From Pelosinus sp. IPA-1 (GTDB lineage: Bacteria; Bacillota; Negativicutes; DSM-13327), in the NCBI RefSeq assembly GCF_030269905.1, contig NZ_BSVC01000001.1, forward strand, positions 372,001-436,000: DNA of 64,000 nt, given 5' to 3'. Each line of letters starts with the position of its first letter. The stretch's first letter is position 1. Position numbers and translations under genes: made by a program. Below the pieces are notes generated by a model. It was not told where the DNA came from. It saw only the letters and a list, made by a program, of their open reading frames with translations, and ran no database searches. Below are positions 41,459-50,815 of this stretch, in pieces.

Positions 41459-42865
41459 ATGCATTTAGAACACGATTTTTTAGGTGAAATGGAAGTTCCC
41501 GACAATGTCTATTATGGTGTACAGACACTTCGAGCTATGGAAAATTTTAAGATTACAGGTCAGAAATTGGATTCGGATTTTATAAGTTCAATGGCAATTG
41601 TAAAGAAAGCAGCGGCAAAAGCCAATATGCTTACGGGCCGTTTGGATAAAATCATTGGGGAGGCCATTATTGCAGCTGCTGATGAAATTATTAGTGGGAA
41701 GTTACATGATCAATTTTGTGTTGATCCAATTCAAGGCGGTGCCGGTACGTCTGTAAATATGAATATGAATGAAGTGCTTTCTAATCGTGCATTGGAGTTA
41801 ATCGGTGAGGAAAAAGGCAATTATGAACGTATTTCACCAAATAATCATGCCAATATGGCACAGTCAACAAATGATGCATTCCCAACTGCTATTAAGGTTT
41901 GCACAATTCGTAAAGGCCGTATTCTAGTTGCCACACTTCAAGAATTGGCGGCAGCCTTAGATGAGAAGGCAATCGAATTTAAGGACGTTCTCAAAATGGG
42001 TCGAACGCATCTGCAAGATGCAGTACCAATTACCATGGGACAAGAATTTGCAGCTTATGCTTCTTCTGTTCGACGTGGTGCTGGACGCGTGGAGGATGTA
42101 CTGCGTCGTTTATATACGGTGAATATGGGAGCTACAGCTGTTGGTACTGGACTCAATGCAGAGCCTGAATATATTAGTGAAGTAGCTAAGCAATTATCCC
42201 AAATGACGCAAGAACCATTTGTAACAGCTGCTGATCTAGTCGATGCTACGAATAATACAGATGTTTTTGCCGATGTGTCAGGCGCAATGAAAATTACGGC
42301 CTTGGCTCTTATTAAAATAGCAAATGATTTTAGAATGATGGCTTCCGGTCCGAGATGTGGACTTAATGAATTGGATTTGCCAGCGCGTCAGCCTGGTTCA
42401 TCCATTATGCCTGGCAAAGTAAATCCGGTGATTCCAGAGGTATTAAATCAGACTTGCTATCAGGTTATTGGTAATGATTTGGCTGTTACTCTCGGGGTTG
42501 AAAATGGACAGTTTGAATTAAATGTAATGGAACCAGTTATGGCATTTAATATTTTCAATTCTATGACCTACTTGACGAATGCTATTGATACATTTAGCAG
42601 ATTATGTGTTAAAGGCGTAAAAGCAAAAAAAGAGCAATGTGAAGCATGGTTAGAGGGAAGTGTTGGTATTGTTACAGCACTATTACCTCATATTGGCTAT
42701 GAAAATTCCTCAATGTTGGCTAAAGAAGCTTATAAGACTGGACGACCAGTAAGGGAACTCATTATCAAGAAAAAATTGTTGACTAGAGAGGCGATGGATA
42801 TTATCTTGTCGCCAGAGGAAATGACTCAACCAGGTATTGCTGGTAAAAAGTTAGTAAATATGTAA
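41459..42865 (+). CDS. aspA: Aspartate ammonia-lyase
   Basis: The 468-residue enzyme of the aspartase/fumarase superfamily converts aspartate to fumarate and ammonia. The superfamily signature GSSIMPGKVNPVIPE is present near residue 317, with HANMAQSTNDAFPTAIK and KMGRTHLQDAVPITMGQE. The N-terminal HDFLGEMEVPDNVYYGVQT favours aspartase over fumarase. AGGGGGAAA precedes the ATG. It is 69 bases after the transporter gene; together they suit fumarate respiration or aspartate fermentation. Confidence 0.93.
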   Translation: MHLEHDFLGEMEVPDNVYYGVQTLRAMENFKITGQKLDSDFISSMAIVKKAAAKANMLTGRLDKIIGEAIIAAADEIISGKLHDQFCVDPIQGGAGTSVNMNMNEVLSNRALELIGEEKGNYERISPNNHANMAQSTNDAFPTAIKVCTIRKGRILVATLQELAAALDEKAIEFKDVLKMGRTHLQDAVPITMGQEFAAYASSVRRGAGRVEDVLRRLYTVNMGATAVGTGLNAEPEYISEVAKQLSQMTQEPFVTAADLVDATNNTDVFADVSGAMKITALALIKIANDFRMMASGPRCGLNELDLPARQPGSSIMPGKVNPVIPEVLNQTCYQVIGNDLAVTLGVENGQFELNVMEPVMAFNIFNSMTYLTNAIDTFSRLCVKGVKAKKEQCEAWLEGSVGIVTALLPHIGYENSSMLAKEAYKTGRPVRELIIKKKLLTREAMDIILSPEEMTQPGIAGKKLVNM

Positions 42866-42876
42866 TGTTTGAAAAG

Positions 42877-42918
42877 GAAATACGCTTTGCTCTAGCAGCA
42901 AAGCGTATTTCTTTTTTT
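42877..42918. terminator. Intrinsic terminator after aspA
   Basis: GAAATACGCTTTGCT (42877-42891) pairs perfectly with AGCAAAGCGTATTTC (42897-42911), followed by seven T. Confidence 0.92.
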
Positions 42919-42958
42919 ATTATGGGACAAATGAGTAGTCCTTATAAAGTATTACATG

Positions 42959-43714
42959 TCAAGGAATAACCAATTTAATATTATAGTCGTTAAAGAATTT
43001 CTTATACGTAGCATCAGGCTCTTTGTTGGTTACAAGAACTTGAATGCTTTTTAAATCGTAGTAGGTCATTAAGGAGACACGATCAAATTTGGTATTGTCA
43101 GCTAAGACAATGATTTGCTCAGAATTTTCAGAGACATATCTTTTGATGTCATATTCAAAGGATGAGGAATTTGTTAGACCTTTTTCAATTGAGAGCCCAG
43201 TTGTAGCAACAAAAGACTTTGAAATATTATATTGTTTTAGAGAATTGACTGCTTCTATGCCAATAAAAGAATTGGTTCTTCTTAAAAAAGTTCCGCCAGT
43301 ACAGATTATATTTAGATTAGAGAAGGGAAGTGAGCTAGTGATTACATGCAAATTATTTGTGATTATAGTCAAATTCTTTCGTGCCGCTAAATGAGGTATC
43401 ATGCACATTGTAGTGGTTCCAGAGTCGATGTAAATAATATCGCCATCCTCAACTAAATTGCTAGCTAAGCTCCCAATTTCTTGTTTTTCATCTTTGTTTT
43501 TTACTTCTCTTGACTCAAAAGGTTCTGTAGTTTTTGTGTCATTTAAGATAACTCCACCATAGACTTTCTTTATGTAATTTTGTTTCTCCAGTTCTTTAAT
43601 ATCTCTTCTAATCGTGTTTTTTGAGATACTAAACAAGCTGCAAAGCTCTTCAATGGATGCTCTGCCATTTTTGCGAAGATGATTTTGTAATGCACTTATT
43701 CGGTCTTCTTTCAA
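42959..43714 (-). CDS. DeoR/GlpR-family transcriptional regulator
   Basis: The 251-residue regulator has an N-terminal DeoR helix-turn-helix (about 6-58, with ISALQNHLRKNGRASIEELC and SKNTIRRDIKELE) and a sugar-phosphate-sensing domain with DIIYIDSGTTTMCMIPHL and IVLADNTKFDRVSLM. The start is TTG 43714 with AGGGGTGA upstream; no in-frame ATG is close. It probably represses the divergent transaldolase and sugar ABC genes and responds to a sugar phosphate. Confidence 0.92.
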   Translation of the reverse strand: MKEDRISALQNHLRKNGRASIEELCSLFSISKNTIRRDIKELEKQNYIKKVYGGVILNDTKTTEPFESREVKNKDEKQEIGSLASNLVEDGDIIYIDSGTTTMCMIPHLAARKNLTIITNNLHVITSSLPFSNLNIICTGGTFLRRTNSFIGIEAVNSLKQYNISKSFVATTGLSIEKGLTNSSSFEYDIKRYVSENSEQIIVLADNTKFDRVSLMTYYDLKSIQVLVTNKEPDATYKKFFNDYNIKLVIP

Positions 43715-44073
43715 CGAACATTCACCCCTGTTTTATCTTAAAATTAGTATCTTTGCTTATTTTACCTAAATAGGATATGGGAATAATTAGCAAATTAATT
43801 ATATCATGATAAGTATGAGTTTCAACCACAATCGTTCCAAATTGGATCATCAAAAAAGCAGTTCTATTTACAGACAAACTATAATATCATCATAAGAGAG
43901 TGGTAATATAACAAAGAAAATCAATTAATATCACAATAACATGCTCAGTGTGTATGCTTTTATACAATTAAGCTGTTGTTAAAGTAACCAAATAGGAAGT
44001 TCTCCAGGAGGTTAATTTGCTTACTACTAAAAAAGTTGTATCAAAAAAATAGTAAAAAGGATGGGACGGTAAC
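43715..44073. other. Divergent intergenic region, DeoR gene to transaldolase gene
   Basis: This AT-rich 359-base stretch should hold the promoters of both units. A 10-bp palindrome TATCATGATA lies at 43802-43811. No clear -35/-10 pair or repeated operator could be fixed by eye. Near the right end is a possible 11-codon leader frame (44017-44052). Confidence 0.5.
44017..44052 (+). CDS. Possible 11-codon leader peptide
   Basis: AGGAGG (44006-44011) lies 5 bases before a TTG that opens the short frame MLTTKKVVSKK and closes with TAG at 44050-44052, 21 bases before the transaldolase start. The strong ribosome site is otherwise unexplained. It may be a leader peptide, or a relic of an older start. 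No homology can be judged at this length. Confidence 0.3.
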   Translation: MLTTKKVVSKK

Positions 44074-45153
44074 ATGTGTAAACAACAGTATAAAAGCCCC
44101 TTGCAGCAAATGGCAAAAACGACATTGACTGATTTTTGGAATGACTCCTGCTCAATATCCGAACTTCAATATGCGCTTGAATATGGGGCTGTAGGTGCTA
44201 CAACCAATCCTGTCATTGTAAAAGAAGTTCTTAAAAATGAGATAGATTCCTATAAGGATAGAATTATTGAACTGATACATGAGTTCCCAACAGCATCAGA
44301 AGATGATATTGTATGGAAACTAAACGAAGAAATGGCTGTTGCTGGTGCGAAGTTATTATTTCCAATATATGAAAGAACGAAGGGGCAAAAAGGCAGGATA
44401 TCGATTCAAACGAATACTAAATATTATCGAAATACTGACCTGATGCTTGAGCAGGCCTTACATTTTAATAATTTAGCACCAAATATACAAGTTAAAATGC
44501 CGACTACGAAAGCAAGTATCAAGGCTTATGAAGAAGCTACCTATCATGGCGTAAGTATTAATGGAACCGTTAGCTTTACCGTAGCGCAAGCAATTGCAGT
44601 AGCTGAAGCGGTTGAAAGAGGGCTAAAGAGACGGGAAAAAGAGGGTAAAGATACTTATATGATGCATCCAATATGCACAATCATGGTAGGTAGGGTAGAT
44701 GATTGGCTAAAAACTGTAGTTGAGCGTGATGGAATTATTCTGGATCCAGGGTGTTTAGAGTGGGCTGGTGTTGCTGTAATGAAAAATGCCTACAAAATAT
44801 TCAAAGAGAAAGGTTATAGAACCCAACTACTAGCTGCGGCATATCGGAACCATCACCAATGGTCAGAATTTATTGGCGGAGAGATGTCTCTAACGATACC
44901 TGCTAAATGGATCAAGCGTTTTAATGCTTCCGATATTTCAGTAGTAAATCGTATTGATGAGCCTGTTAATCCTATAGTCATTAACCAATTATCAAAATAC
45001 ATTCCTGATTTCAACAGAGCTTACCAGCCAAACGGAATGAGTATTGATGAGTTTGATAACTACGGTGCTGTAAGTAAAACATTACTACAGTTCCTTGGAG
45101 GATATGATGAGTTAGTTACTATGATTCGCGGAATAATGATTACTCCAAAGTAG
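44074..45153 (+). CDS. Transaldolase-family protein
   Basis: The 359-residue protein resembles transaldolases: LTDFWNDSCSISELQYALEYGAVGATTNP-like N-terminus, and a candidate Schiff-base lysine K141 in NIQVKMPTT. It is longer than the short (about 215 residue) TalC/fructose-6-phosphate aldolase group and does not match classic TalB closely, so it is an unusual member. The reaction is probably aldol transfer or cleavage of a sugar phosphate. It lies between a DeoR regulator and an RbsABC-like importer. The ribosome site is weak (AAAAGG about 12 bases upstream). Confidence 0.78.
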   Translation: MCKQQYKSPLQQMAKTTLTDFWNDSCSISELQYALEYGAVGATTNPVIVKEVLKNEIDSYKDRIIELIHEFPTASEDDIVWKLNEEMAVAGAKLLFPIYERTKGQKGRISIQTNTKYYRNTDLMLEQALHFNNLAPNIQVKMPTTKASIKAYEEATYHGVSINGTVSFTVAQAIAVAEAVERGLKRREKEGKDTYMMHPICTIMVGRVDDWLKTVVERDGIILDPGCLEWAGVAVMKNAYKIFKEKGYRTQLLAAAYRNHHQWSEFIGGEMSLTIPAKWIKRFNASDISVVNRIDEPVNPIVINQLSKYIPDFNRAYQPNGMSIDEFDNYGAVSKTLLQFLGGYDELVTMIRGIMITPK

Positions 45154-45390
45154 ATTAGTGGCGCTTCACTAAGGTTGTTCTTATTACTTTACATTATAAA
45201 AATTATCTTATTGAGGATAGATTAGGAGATCAAGTAATCGCTAAACATTCTTATGTTCTTTAAAATTGAAGTTATCTAAAATAGACGTAATATTCAGAGT
45301 TTTATCTTCGTGTTACTTTATTGAGTATGCCTTTATTTTAATGTATTAGTATGGTAGTAAAGCTTATAGTAGAGGAGGGGGAGGATATTT

Positions 45391-46905
45391 GTGAGTGAAT
45401 ACTTTTTAAGACTTAAAGGAATATGTAAGAAATTTCCTGGTGTAAGTGCTCTAACAGATGTTAGTTTAGATATTAAGCTTGGCGAGATTCATGCCCTCTG
45501 TGGTGAGAATGGGGCGGGAAAATCTACTTTTATTAAAATAGTAACAGGTGTATATCAGTATAGTGATGGTGAAATGATTCTTGAGGATAAAGTAGTTCAT
45601 TTTAATAATACGAAGGAATCCTTCGCCCTTGGGATTACGGCTATATACCAGGAATTAAGTATGGCACCGAACATGACAGTAACGGAAAATATTTTTTTGG
45701 GGCGGGAGTTATATAGAGGATTTGGATTGTTAGACTATTCTAAAATGAATACGTTAGCAAAGAAGGCTTTGTTGGAACTTGGGATTGATATTGATGTGAC
45801 CAAACCTGTCAGCAATTATACCATGGGATATCAACAAATGATTGAGATTGCTAGGGCATTAATAGCCAATACCAAATTGATTATTATGGATGAACCAACA
45901 TCCAGTTTGTCCAATCGTGAAGTGGATATCTTACTTGAAAACATAAAAAAACTAAAAGAAAAAGGCATTGCTATTATTTACATTTCCCATCGTTTGGAAG
46001 AAGTATTTGCGATTGCTGATCGTATTACCGTTATTCGTGACGGCTTTAAAATTGCAACCTTAGAGAAGGAAGCAGCAGATGAGGATGAACTTATTAAATT
46101 AATGGTAGGACGTAGCCTTGAAGAAAAGTTTCCAAAGAACAAAACCGTAAGGGGAGACATTGCTCTGAAGGTTAAAAATCTAAACATTGAAGGATTGCTT
46201 CATGATATTTCTTTTGAGTTGTATAAAGGTGAGGTTATTGGATTTGCAGGTCTAGTTGGTTCAGGACGCACCGAATTAGCGCGGGCTATTTTTGGAGCAG
46301 ACAAAATAGATGGTGGAATTATAGAAATATTTGGGAAAGAGGTAAAAATTAGCAGCCCTAAAGATGCCATTAAGAATGGGATGGCTTTTCTGACTGAAGA
46401 CCGCAAGAATCAAGGGTTAATCCTAATGCATGATATTATATTAAATGCCACATTGACTGGTTTGCCTCAATTTTATAAATTGGGTTTCTTTATTGATCAA
46501 AGAAAGCTAAATGCCGAAGTTGACAAAATGATAGAGGACTTGCAGATTCATCCCAATATACCAACAATGATGACTCGACTGTTATCAGGTGGAAATCAAC
46601 AGAAAGTCGTTATTGCTAAATGGCTATGTTCACAGGCAAAAATATTTATTTTTGATGAACCTACTCGTGGGATTGATGTGGGTGCTAAAGTTGAGGTTTA
46701 CAATTTGATTAACCGTCTTGTTGGTGAGGGAGCGGGCGTTATAGTCATTTCCTCAGAGTTACCTGAAGTGATGGGAATAAGTGATCGCATTATGGTAATG
46801 AATGCTGGTCATATAACAGCTGAACTAAACTATTTGGAGGCTACGCCAGAAAAAATACTGAGAGCGGCTACAGGGGGGATTAGCAGTGAATACAGGGCTA
46901 ATTAA
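45391..46905 (+). CDS. Sugar ABC transporter ATPase, RbsA-type
   Basis: The 504-residue protein has two ABC domains in tandem, as in RbsA/XylG/MglA. The first has GENGAGKST near residue 40 and MDEPTSSLSNREVD; the second has GLVGSGRTELARAIFG and LSGGNQQKVVIAKWL with FDEPTRGIDVG. The GTG start follows a purine-rich GAGGAGGGGGAGGA stretch. Its end overlaps the permease gene by 20 bases. The substrate is probably a pentose or related sugar. Confidence 0.93.
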   Translation: MSEYFLRLKGICKKFPGVSALTDVSLDIKLGEIHALCGENGAGKSTFIKIVTGVYQYSDGEMILEDKVVHFNNTKESFALGITAIYQELSMAPNMTVTENIFLGRELYRGFGLLDYSKMNTLAKKALLELGIDIDVTKPVSNYTMGYQQMIEIARALIANTKLIIMDEPTSSLSNREVDILLENIKKLKEKGIAIIYISHRLEEVFAIADRITVIRDGFKIATLEKEAADEDELIKLMVGRSLEEKFPKNKTVRGDIALKVKNLNIEGLLHDISFELYKGEVIGFAGLVGSGRTELARAIFGADKIDGGIIEIFGKEVKISSPKDAIKNGMAFLTEDRKNQGLILMHDIILNATLTGLPQFYKLGFFIDQRKLNAEVDKMIEDLQIHPNIPTMMTRLLSGGNQQKVVIAKWLCSQAKIFIFDEPTRGIDVGAKVEVYNLINRLVGEGAGVIVISSELPEVMGISDRIMVMNAGHITAELNYLEATPEKILRAATGGISSEYRAN

Positions 46906-47890
46906 TGAATCTGAGAGTACAAAGAGTTTACGAAAAACACAGATACGTCAATTCTTAAAAAGAATGGGTTCTGTAATTGGGTTGTTAGGATTATCCCTTA
47001 TGTTGACAGTAGCATCACCTCATTTTTTAACAATGGACAATATTATGAATGTTGCTCGTCAGTCGGCGATTAACAGCTTAATTGCTATTGGCATGCTGCT
47101 GGCAATTTTAACCGCTGGTATTGATTTATCTGTAGGCTCCATTTTAGCATTAAGTACGGTTATGATGGGAATCGTTGTAGTCAAGATGGGAATGTCGCCT
47201 CTAATTGGCATAGTTGTTTGCTTAGGTATCGGTATTTTACTTGGATTTCTCAATGGTGTTATGCTAACCAAATTGTGTCTGCCTCACCCATTTATTTCTA
47301 CATTAGGAACGATGAATGTGGCCCGTGGATTAGCTCTAATTGTCACTGCCGCCTCGCCAATTTCTAATTTTCCGACGTCAATACAGTTTTTAGGCGCTAC
47401 TTTTTTAGGCCCAGTCCCCGTTAGCTTTATCTTAGTACTAGTAGTGTATATCCTCTTCCATATATTTCTTAACTATACTGCTGTTGGCCGCTATATTTAT
47501 GCAGTTGGCGGCAATCCAGAAGCAACTCGTTTATCAGGAATTAGCATTGATAAAGTGTTAATCATTGTATACACTATTAGCGGCCTAATGGCAGCGCTAG
47601 CTGGGCTAGTTCTTGTTGGACGCGTAAACTCAGCATACCCTTTAGCTGGCCTAGGATATGAATTTGATGCGATTGCAGCGTGTATCATTGGCGGTGCAAG
47701 TTTTATGGGAGGTGAGGGGACCGTTTGGGGAACATTAATTGGAGCCATGATTATGGCAGTTTTACGTAATGGGTTAAACCTCCTAAGTGTTTCTTCTGAA
47801 ATGCAGACTGTAGCCATCGGCATTGTTATTATTTTAGCAGTATATGTAGATGTTTTAAGGCATAAGGCAGCTGCAAGGGTTAAAGCATAA
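46886..47890 (+). CDS. Sugar ABC transporter permease, RbsC-type
   Basis: The 334-residue membrane protein shows the RbsC family pattern: TAGIDLSVGSILALSTVMMG, GRYIYAVGGNPEATRLSGI and IIGGASFMGGEGTVWGTLIG. The GTG start is preceded by GGGGGGA and lies inside the end of the ATPase gene. No second permease is present, as usual for this class, which works as a homodimer. Confidence 0.93.
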   Translation: MNTGLINESESTKSLRKTQIRQFLKRMGSVIGLLGLSLMLTVASPHFLTMDNIMNVARQSAINSLIAIGMLLAILTAGIDLSVGSILALSTVMMGIVVVKMGMSPLIGIVVCLGIGILLGFLNGVMLTKLCLPHPFISTLGTMNVARGLALIVTAASPISNFPTSIQFLGATFLGPVPVSFILVLVVYILFHIFLNYTAVGRYIYAVGGNPEATRLSGISIDKVLIIVYTISGLMAALAGLVLVGRVNSAYPLAGLGYEFDAIAACIIGGASFMGGEGTVWGTLIGAMIMAVLRNGLNLLSVSSEMQTVAIGIVIILAVYVDVLRHKAAARVKA

Positions 47891-48002
47891 TAATGATAGG
47901 GATCTTAATCTATTATTATCATCAGGAGGTGAAATGGAACAAAAGAATTGCCCAAAACTAGTAATACTTCATAAGTATTAAATTGAAAAAGGGGAATTAA
48001 GA

Positions 48003-48968
48003 ATGAAAAAAAAGTTTACGTTACTAATAGCAATGTCCTTACTACTTTCTTTGGTGGCTGCTGGCTGCGGTAGTTCTCAAACGCAAGCCCCAAAAACAAG
48101 CGAGAAAATGAATGTTGGCGTAGTTGTTAAAGCACTAAATAGCGATTATTGGAAAATAGTGGAATTCGGAGCGAAAGCAGCTGGGGATAAATATGGTGTT
48201 GAAGTAAAAGTTCTTGGCCCTAATGCAGAGACTGATGTAACGGGTCAGATCTCGTTGATTGAAGATCAAGTTACTAGAAAAGTAAGTGCATTGGTGGTAG
48301 CGCCTTCCCAATCAGCAAGTGCTATTCCAGTTTTTGAACGAGCAAAGACGGCTAAAATTCCGGTAATTCTAGCAGATACAGATGCTTCTTGGAATGATAA
48401 GGTTTCCTTTGTTGGAACGGGAAATTTGAATGGTGGTAAAATTGCTGGCGAATATTTTGGAAAAAAACTTCCTAAGGGTTCAAAAGTCGTTATCTTGCGT
48501 GGTGCCTTAGGTGATCCTACTCATGATGAACGAGTAAACGGCTGCATTGAAGGGTTAAAAGCTGCAGGTCTAGAAGTGGCAGTAATACAGCCCGCCAATA
48601 GTGAGCGTTCTATGGCAGTAACTGTAATTGAGAATATTTTGCAGAGCAAACAAGAATTTGCTGGTGTTTTCGCAACGAATGATGATATGGCACTTGGTGC
48701 AGCGAAAGCGTTGGAAGATGGCGGTAAGAAAATGGTTGTGGTTGGTTTTGATGGTTCTCCAGATGCCTTGGCTTCGATTAGTGCAGGAAAACTTAATGCA
48801 TCTGTGGCACAAAGCCCTTATAACATCGGTTTTAAAGGCGTAGAAGCAGCAGTTAAAGCCGCTAAAGGTGAAGCTGTTGAAAAACGAATTGACACTGGAA
48901 CTGAAATCATTGATGTAGATAATGTTAAACAAAAGAGTGAAGAATTGAAAAAGATCCTAGGAAAATAA
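48003..48968 (+). CDS. Sugar-binding lipoprotein, RbsB-type
   Basis: The 321-residue binding protein has a lipoprotein signal ending LVAAGC (C22) and a type I periplasmic binding fold: VGVVVKALNSDYWKIVEFGA, VSALVVAPSQSASAIPVFE, GVFATNDDMALGAAKAL and VVGFDGSPDALASI. It lies 112 bases after the permease gene, and a strong terminator follows. Residues alone do not give the sugar; the adjacent transaldolase hints at a ketose or pentose. Confidence 0.92.
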   Translation: MKKKFTLLIAMSLLLSLVAAGCGSSQTQAPKTSEKMNVGVVVKALNSDYWKIVEFGAKAAGDKYGVEVKVLGPNAETDVTGQISLIEDQVTRKVSALVVAPSQSASAIPVFERAKTAKIPVILADTDASWNDKVSFVGTGNLNGGKIAGEYFGKKLPKGSKVVILRGALGDPTHDERVNGCIEGLKAAGLEVAVIQPANSERSMAVTVIENILQSKQEFAGVFATNDDMALGAAKALEDGGKKMVVVGFDGSPDALASISAGKLNASVAQSPYNIGFKGVEAAVKAAKGEAVEKRIDTGTEIIDVDNVKQKSEELKKILGK

Positions 48969-48973
48969 ATACC

Positions 48974-49025
48974 AAAAGACCTCTTATTAGTAGTGATTTA
49001 TTTCTACAATAGGAGGTCTTTTTCT
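48974..49025 (+). terminator. Intrinsic terminator of the sugar ABC operon
   Basis: AAAAGACCTCTTATT (48974-48988) pairs with AATAGGAGGTCTTTT (49008-49022) with one wobble, followed by TTCTT. Confidence 0.88.
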
Positions 49026-49350
49026 TAGCAGGTTGGCTACGAAAAACTCATTAGCACTGTTCAGTTGGGCGTTTGGGAAGCATAATTTCTTACTTGAAAA
49101 AGAATGAAAGCGGTAAGGCAAATGTAGCGAGAACAATTTTTAATGGAATGAATTTTGCAATCTTGCCAATAAATTAAAACTTGCAAAATAATGGTATTAT
49201 TTACAAGGGATTTGCGCATAGGAGCAAGAAATTCATATTTAACCTATAAGGATTCGTTTAGTGTTGGTTGTTAAAGGGTGTTGAGGAGGAATTAGCCCTC
49301 CTTATTTTTTTATTCGTCAGGTAAATGGGTTGAGTAAAGGAGAGAATAAC
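49026..49350 (+). other. Leader region of the dipeptidase/PTS cluster
   Basis: No gene is seen in these 325 bases. A weak promoter-like TTGCCA lies at 49163-49168 with AT-rich sequence about 17 bases on. The main landmark is the hairpin with T-run at 49284-49312. The upstream part around 49080-49140 shows nothing recognisable. Confidence 0.5.
49284..49312 (+). terminator. Short leader terminator/attenuator before the PTS-peptidase cluster
   Basis: AGGAGG (49284-49289) pairs with CCTCCT (49297-49302), followed by TATTTTTTTATT, 39 bases before the dipeptidase ATG. BglG-type regulators often act by antitermination, but no clear RAT-like overlap was seen. Confidence 0.5.
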
Positions 49351-50727
49351 ATGATAAATTTTGCAATCGAGGCTGAGAAATATAGAAAGGAATTTCTTAT
49401 GCTTCTGGATCAATGGATCAGCATTCCTTCTATATATAATAATGAGACAGTCTCAGCAATGATGCCTTTTGGGACAGACATTGCACAGGCTTTAGAATGG
49501 TTTAAAAATAAAGGGGAGGAAGAAGGCTTTACTACAAAATTAGTAGATGGGTACGCCGCACATATAGAATACGGCAAAGGCGAGGAATATGTATATGTCT
49601 TTGGCCACTGTGATGTGGTACCAGCAGGCCAAGGGTGGAGCGGCGATCCCTTCAAACTTTTAAAATCAGGGGACATGCTTGTTGGTCGAGGTGTAATCGA
49701 TGATAAAGGACCGTTGCTTGCTACATTCCTTGCTTTAAAACTTATACGGGACAAGGCACTACCTTTGAAAAGAAAAATCAGAATTGTTGCCGGTGGAAAT
49801 GAAGAAAATGGTTTTAAGTGTATAAGGTATTATTTTCAAAAGGAGCCCAAACCAACATATGGATTTACGCCAGACGCTAAATTTCCCGTAATAAACGGTG
49901 AAAAAGGCGGAATGGTACTCCAGATTAGTGGTAAAGTTGAAAACAATAGGATGTTCATACTAGGGGGAGAGGTACACAATACAATTCCGCCCTATGTTAC
50001 TGTTAGCAATTGTATGATTCACAAGGAGAAGATAGGAGATTATTTAAAAGAGAATCAGCTAACATTGGAATATTCCAATGCTAAAAATAAAGTTAAAGGT
50101 TTTACACTCTTTGGCCTTGGCGGGCATTCCTCTAAACCGGAAAAAGCAAATAATCCAATTGAAAAAGTGCTTCAGCTTTTGAATATGGAATTGCAAGAAA
50201 AATGGCTGGAAGACTTGACGTTCCTGTTTGCCGGTAACAATAGGGATGGAAGAATATTTGGATTGGGTGAAAAAGGGAGATGCGGTACTCTTACAATGGT
50301 CCCAACTATACTCCGATTGGAAGGTGGTAGGTTAGAATTAACTTTAAGTGTCAGGTATCCAGAAAATTTAGATGTGGAAGAAATACTAGAAAAAATTGCT
50401 GCTTTTCTAAAATATAAAGGTATAGAAGGCTATGAGTTAAAGGTCAGTAGTAATAAAAAACCTCATTATATAGAGACGGATTCTTTACTGGTAAGGAAAC
50501 TTTACCAGGTTTATGTGAAACATACGGGGGATAGAGAAAATCCAGTTCGAGTTACTAGTGCGGGGACTTATGCAGCAGAGATGGAGAATGCAGTAGTATT
50601 TGGTGGAGAATTTCCAGATGGCTCAGCAGGCAATGCGCACATGGCAAACGAGTATGGAAGTGAAGACGCTTTTATAAAATCAATCGGTATTTATGCTGAG
50701 GCTTTATGGGAACTGGCTAATCTATAA
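49351..50727 (+). CDS. M20-family dipeptidase, PepV-like
   Basis: The 458-residue zinc peptidase has the ligand motifs VFGHCDVVPAGQGW, GRGVIDDKGPLLATFLALK and AGGNEENGFKCI, and the C-terminal NAHMANEYGSEDAFIKSIGIYA. This is the PepV/Sapep type that cleaves dipeptides. ATG 49351 is supported by AAAGGAGA; an in-frame TTG at 49330 is not. It begins the cluster with a PTS and two further degradative enzymes. Confidence 0.9.
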   Translation: MINFAIEAEKYRKEFLMLLDQWISIPSIYNNETVSAMMPFGTDIAQALEWFKNKGEEEGFTTKLVDGYAAHIEYGKGEEYVYVFGHCDVVPAGQGWSGDPFKLLKSGDMLVGRGVIDDKGPLLATFLALKLIRDKALPLKRKIRIVAGGNEENGFKCIRYYFQKEPKPTYGFTPDAKFPVINGEKGGMVLQISGKVENNRMFILGGEVHNTIPPYVTVSNCMIHKEKIGDYLKENQLTLEYSNAKNKVKGFTLFGLGGHSSKPEKANNPIEKVLQLLNMELQEKWLEDLTFLFAGNNRDGRIFGLGEKGRCGTLTMVPTILRLEGGRLELTLSVRYPENLDVEEILEKIAAFLKYKGIEGYELKVSSNKKPHYIETDSLLVRKLYQVYVKHTGDRENPVRVTSAGTYAAEMENAVVFGGEFPDGSAGNAHMANEYGSEDAFIKSIGIYAEALWELANL

Positions 50728-50815
50728 AAAATGCGTGGCACTTGTGAAGGCATTCCGTATAGATACATGAATGGTAGAAAGGTTTACAATGTAGCTGTAG
50801 GATGGTGATAAAGGA

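Noticed and set aside
43802-43811. TATCATGATA palindrome as the DeoR operator
   Set aside because: It is short, AT-rich and occurs once; chance is as likely as function.
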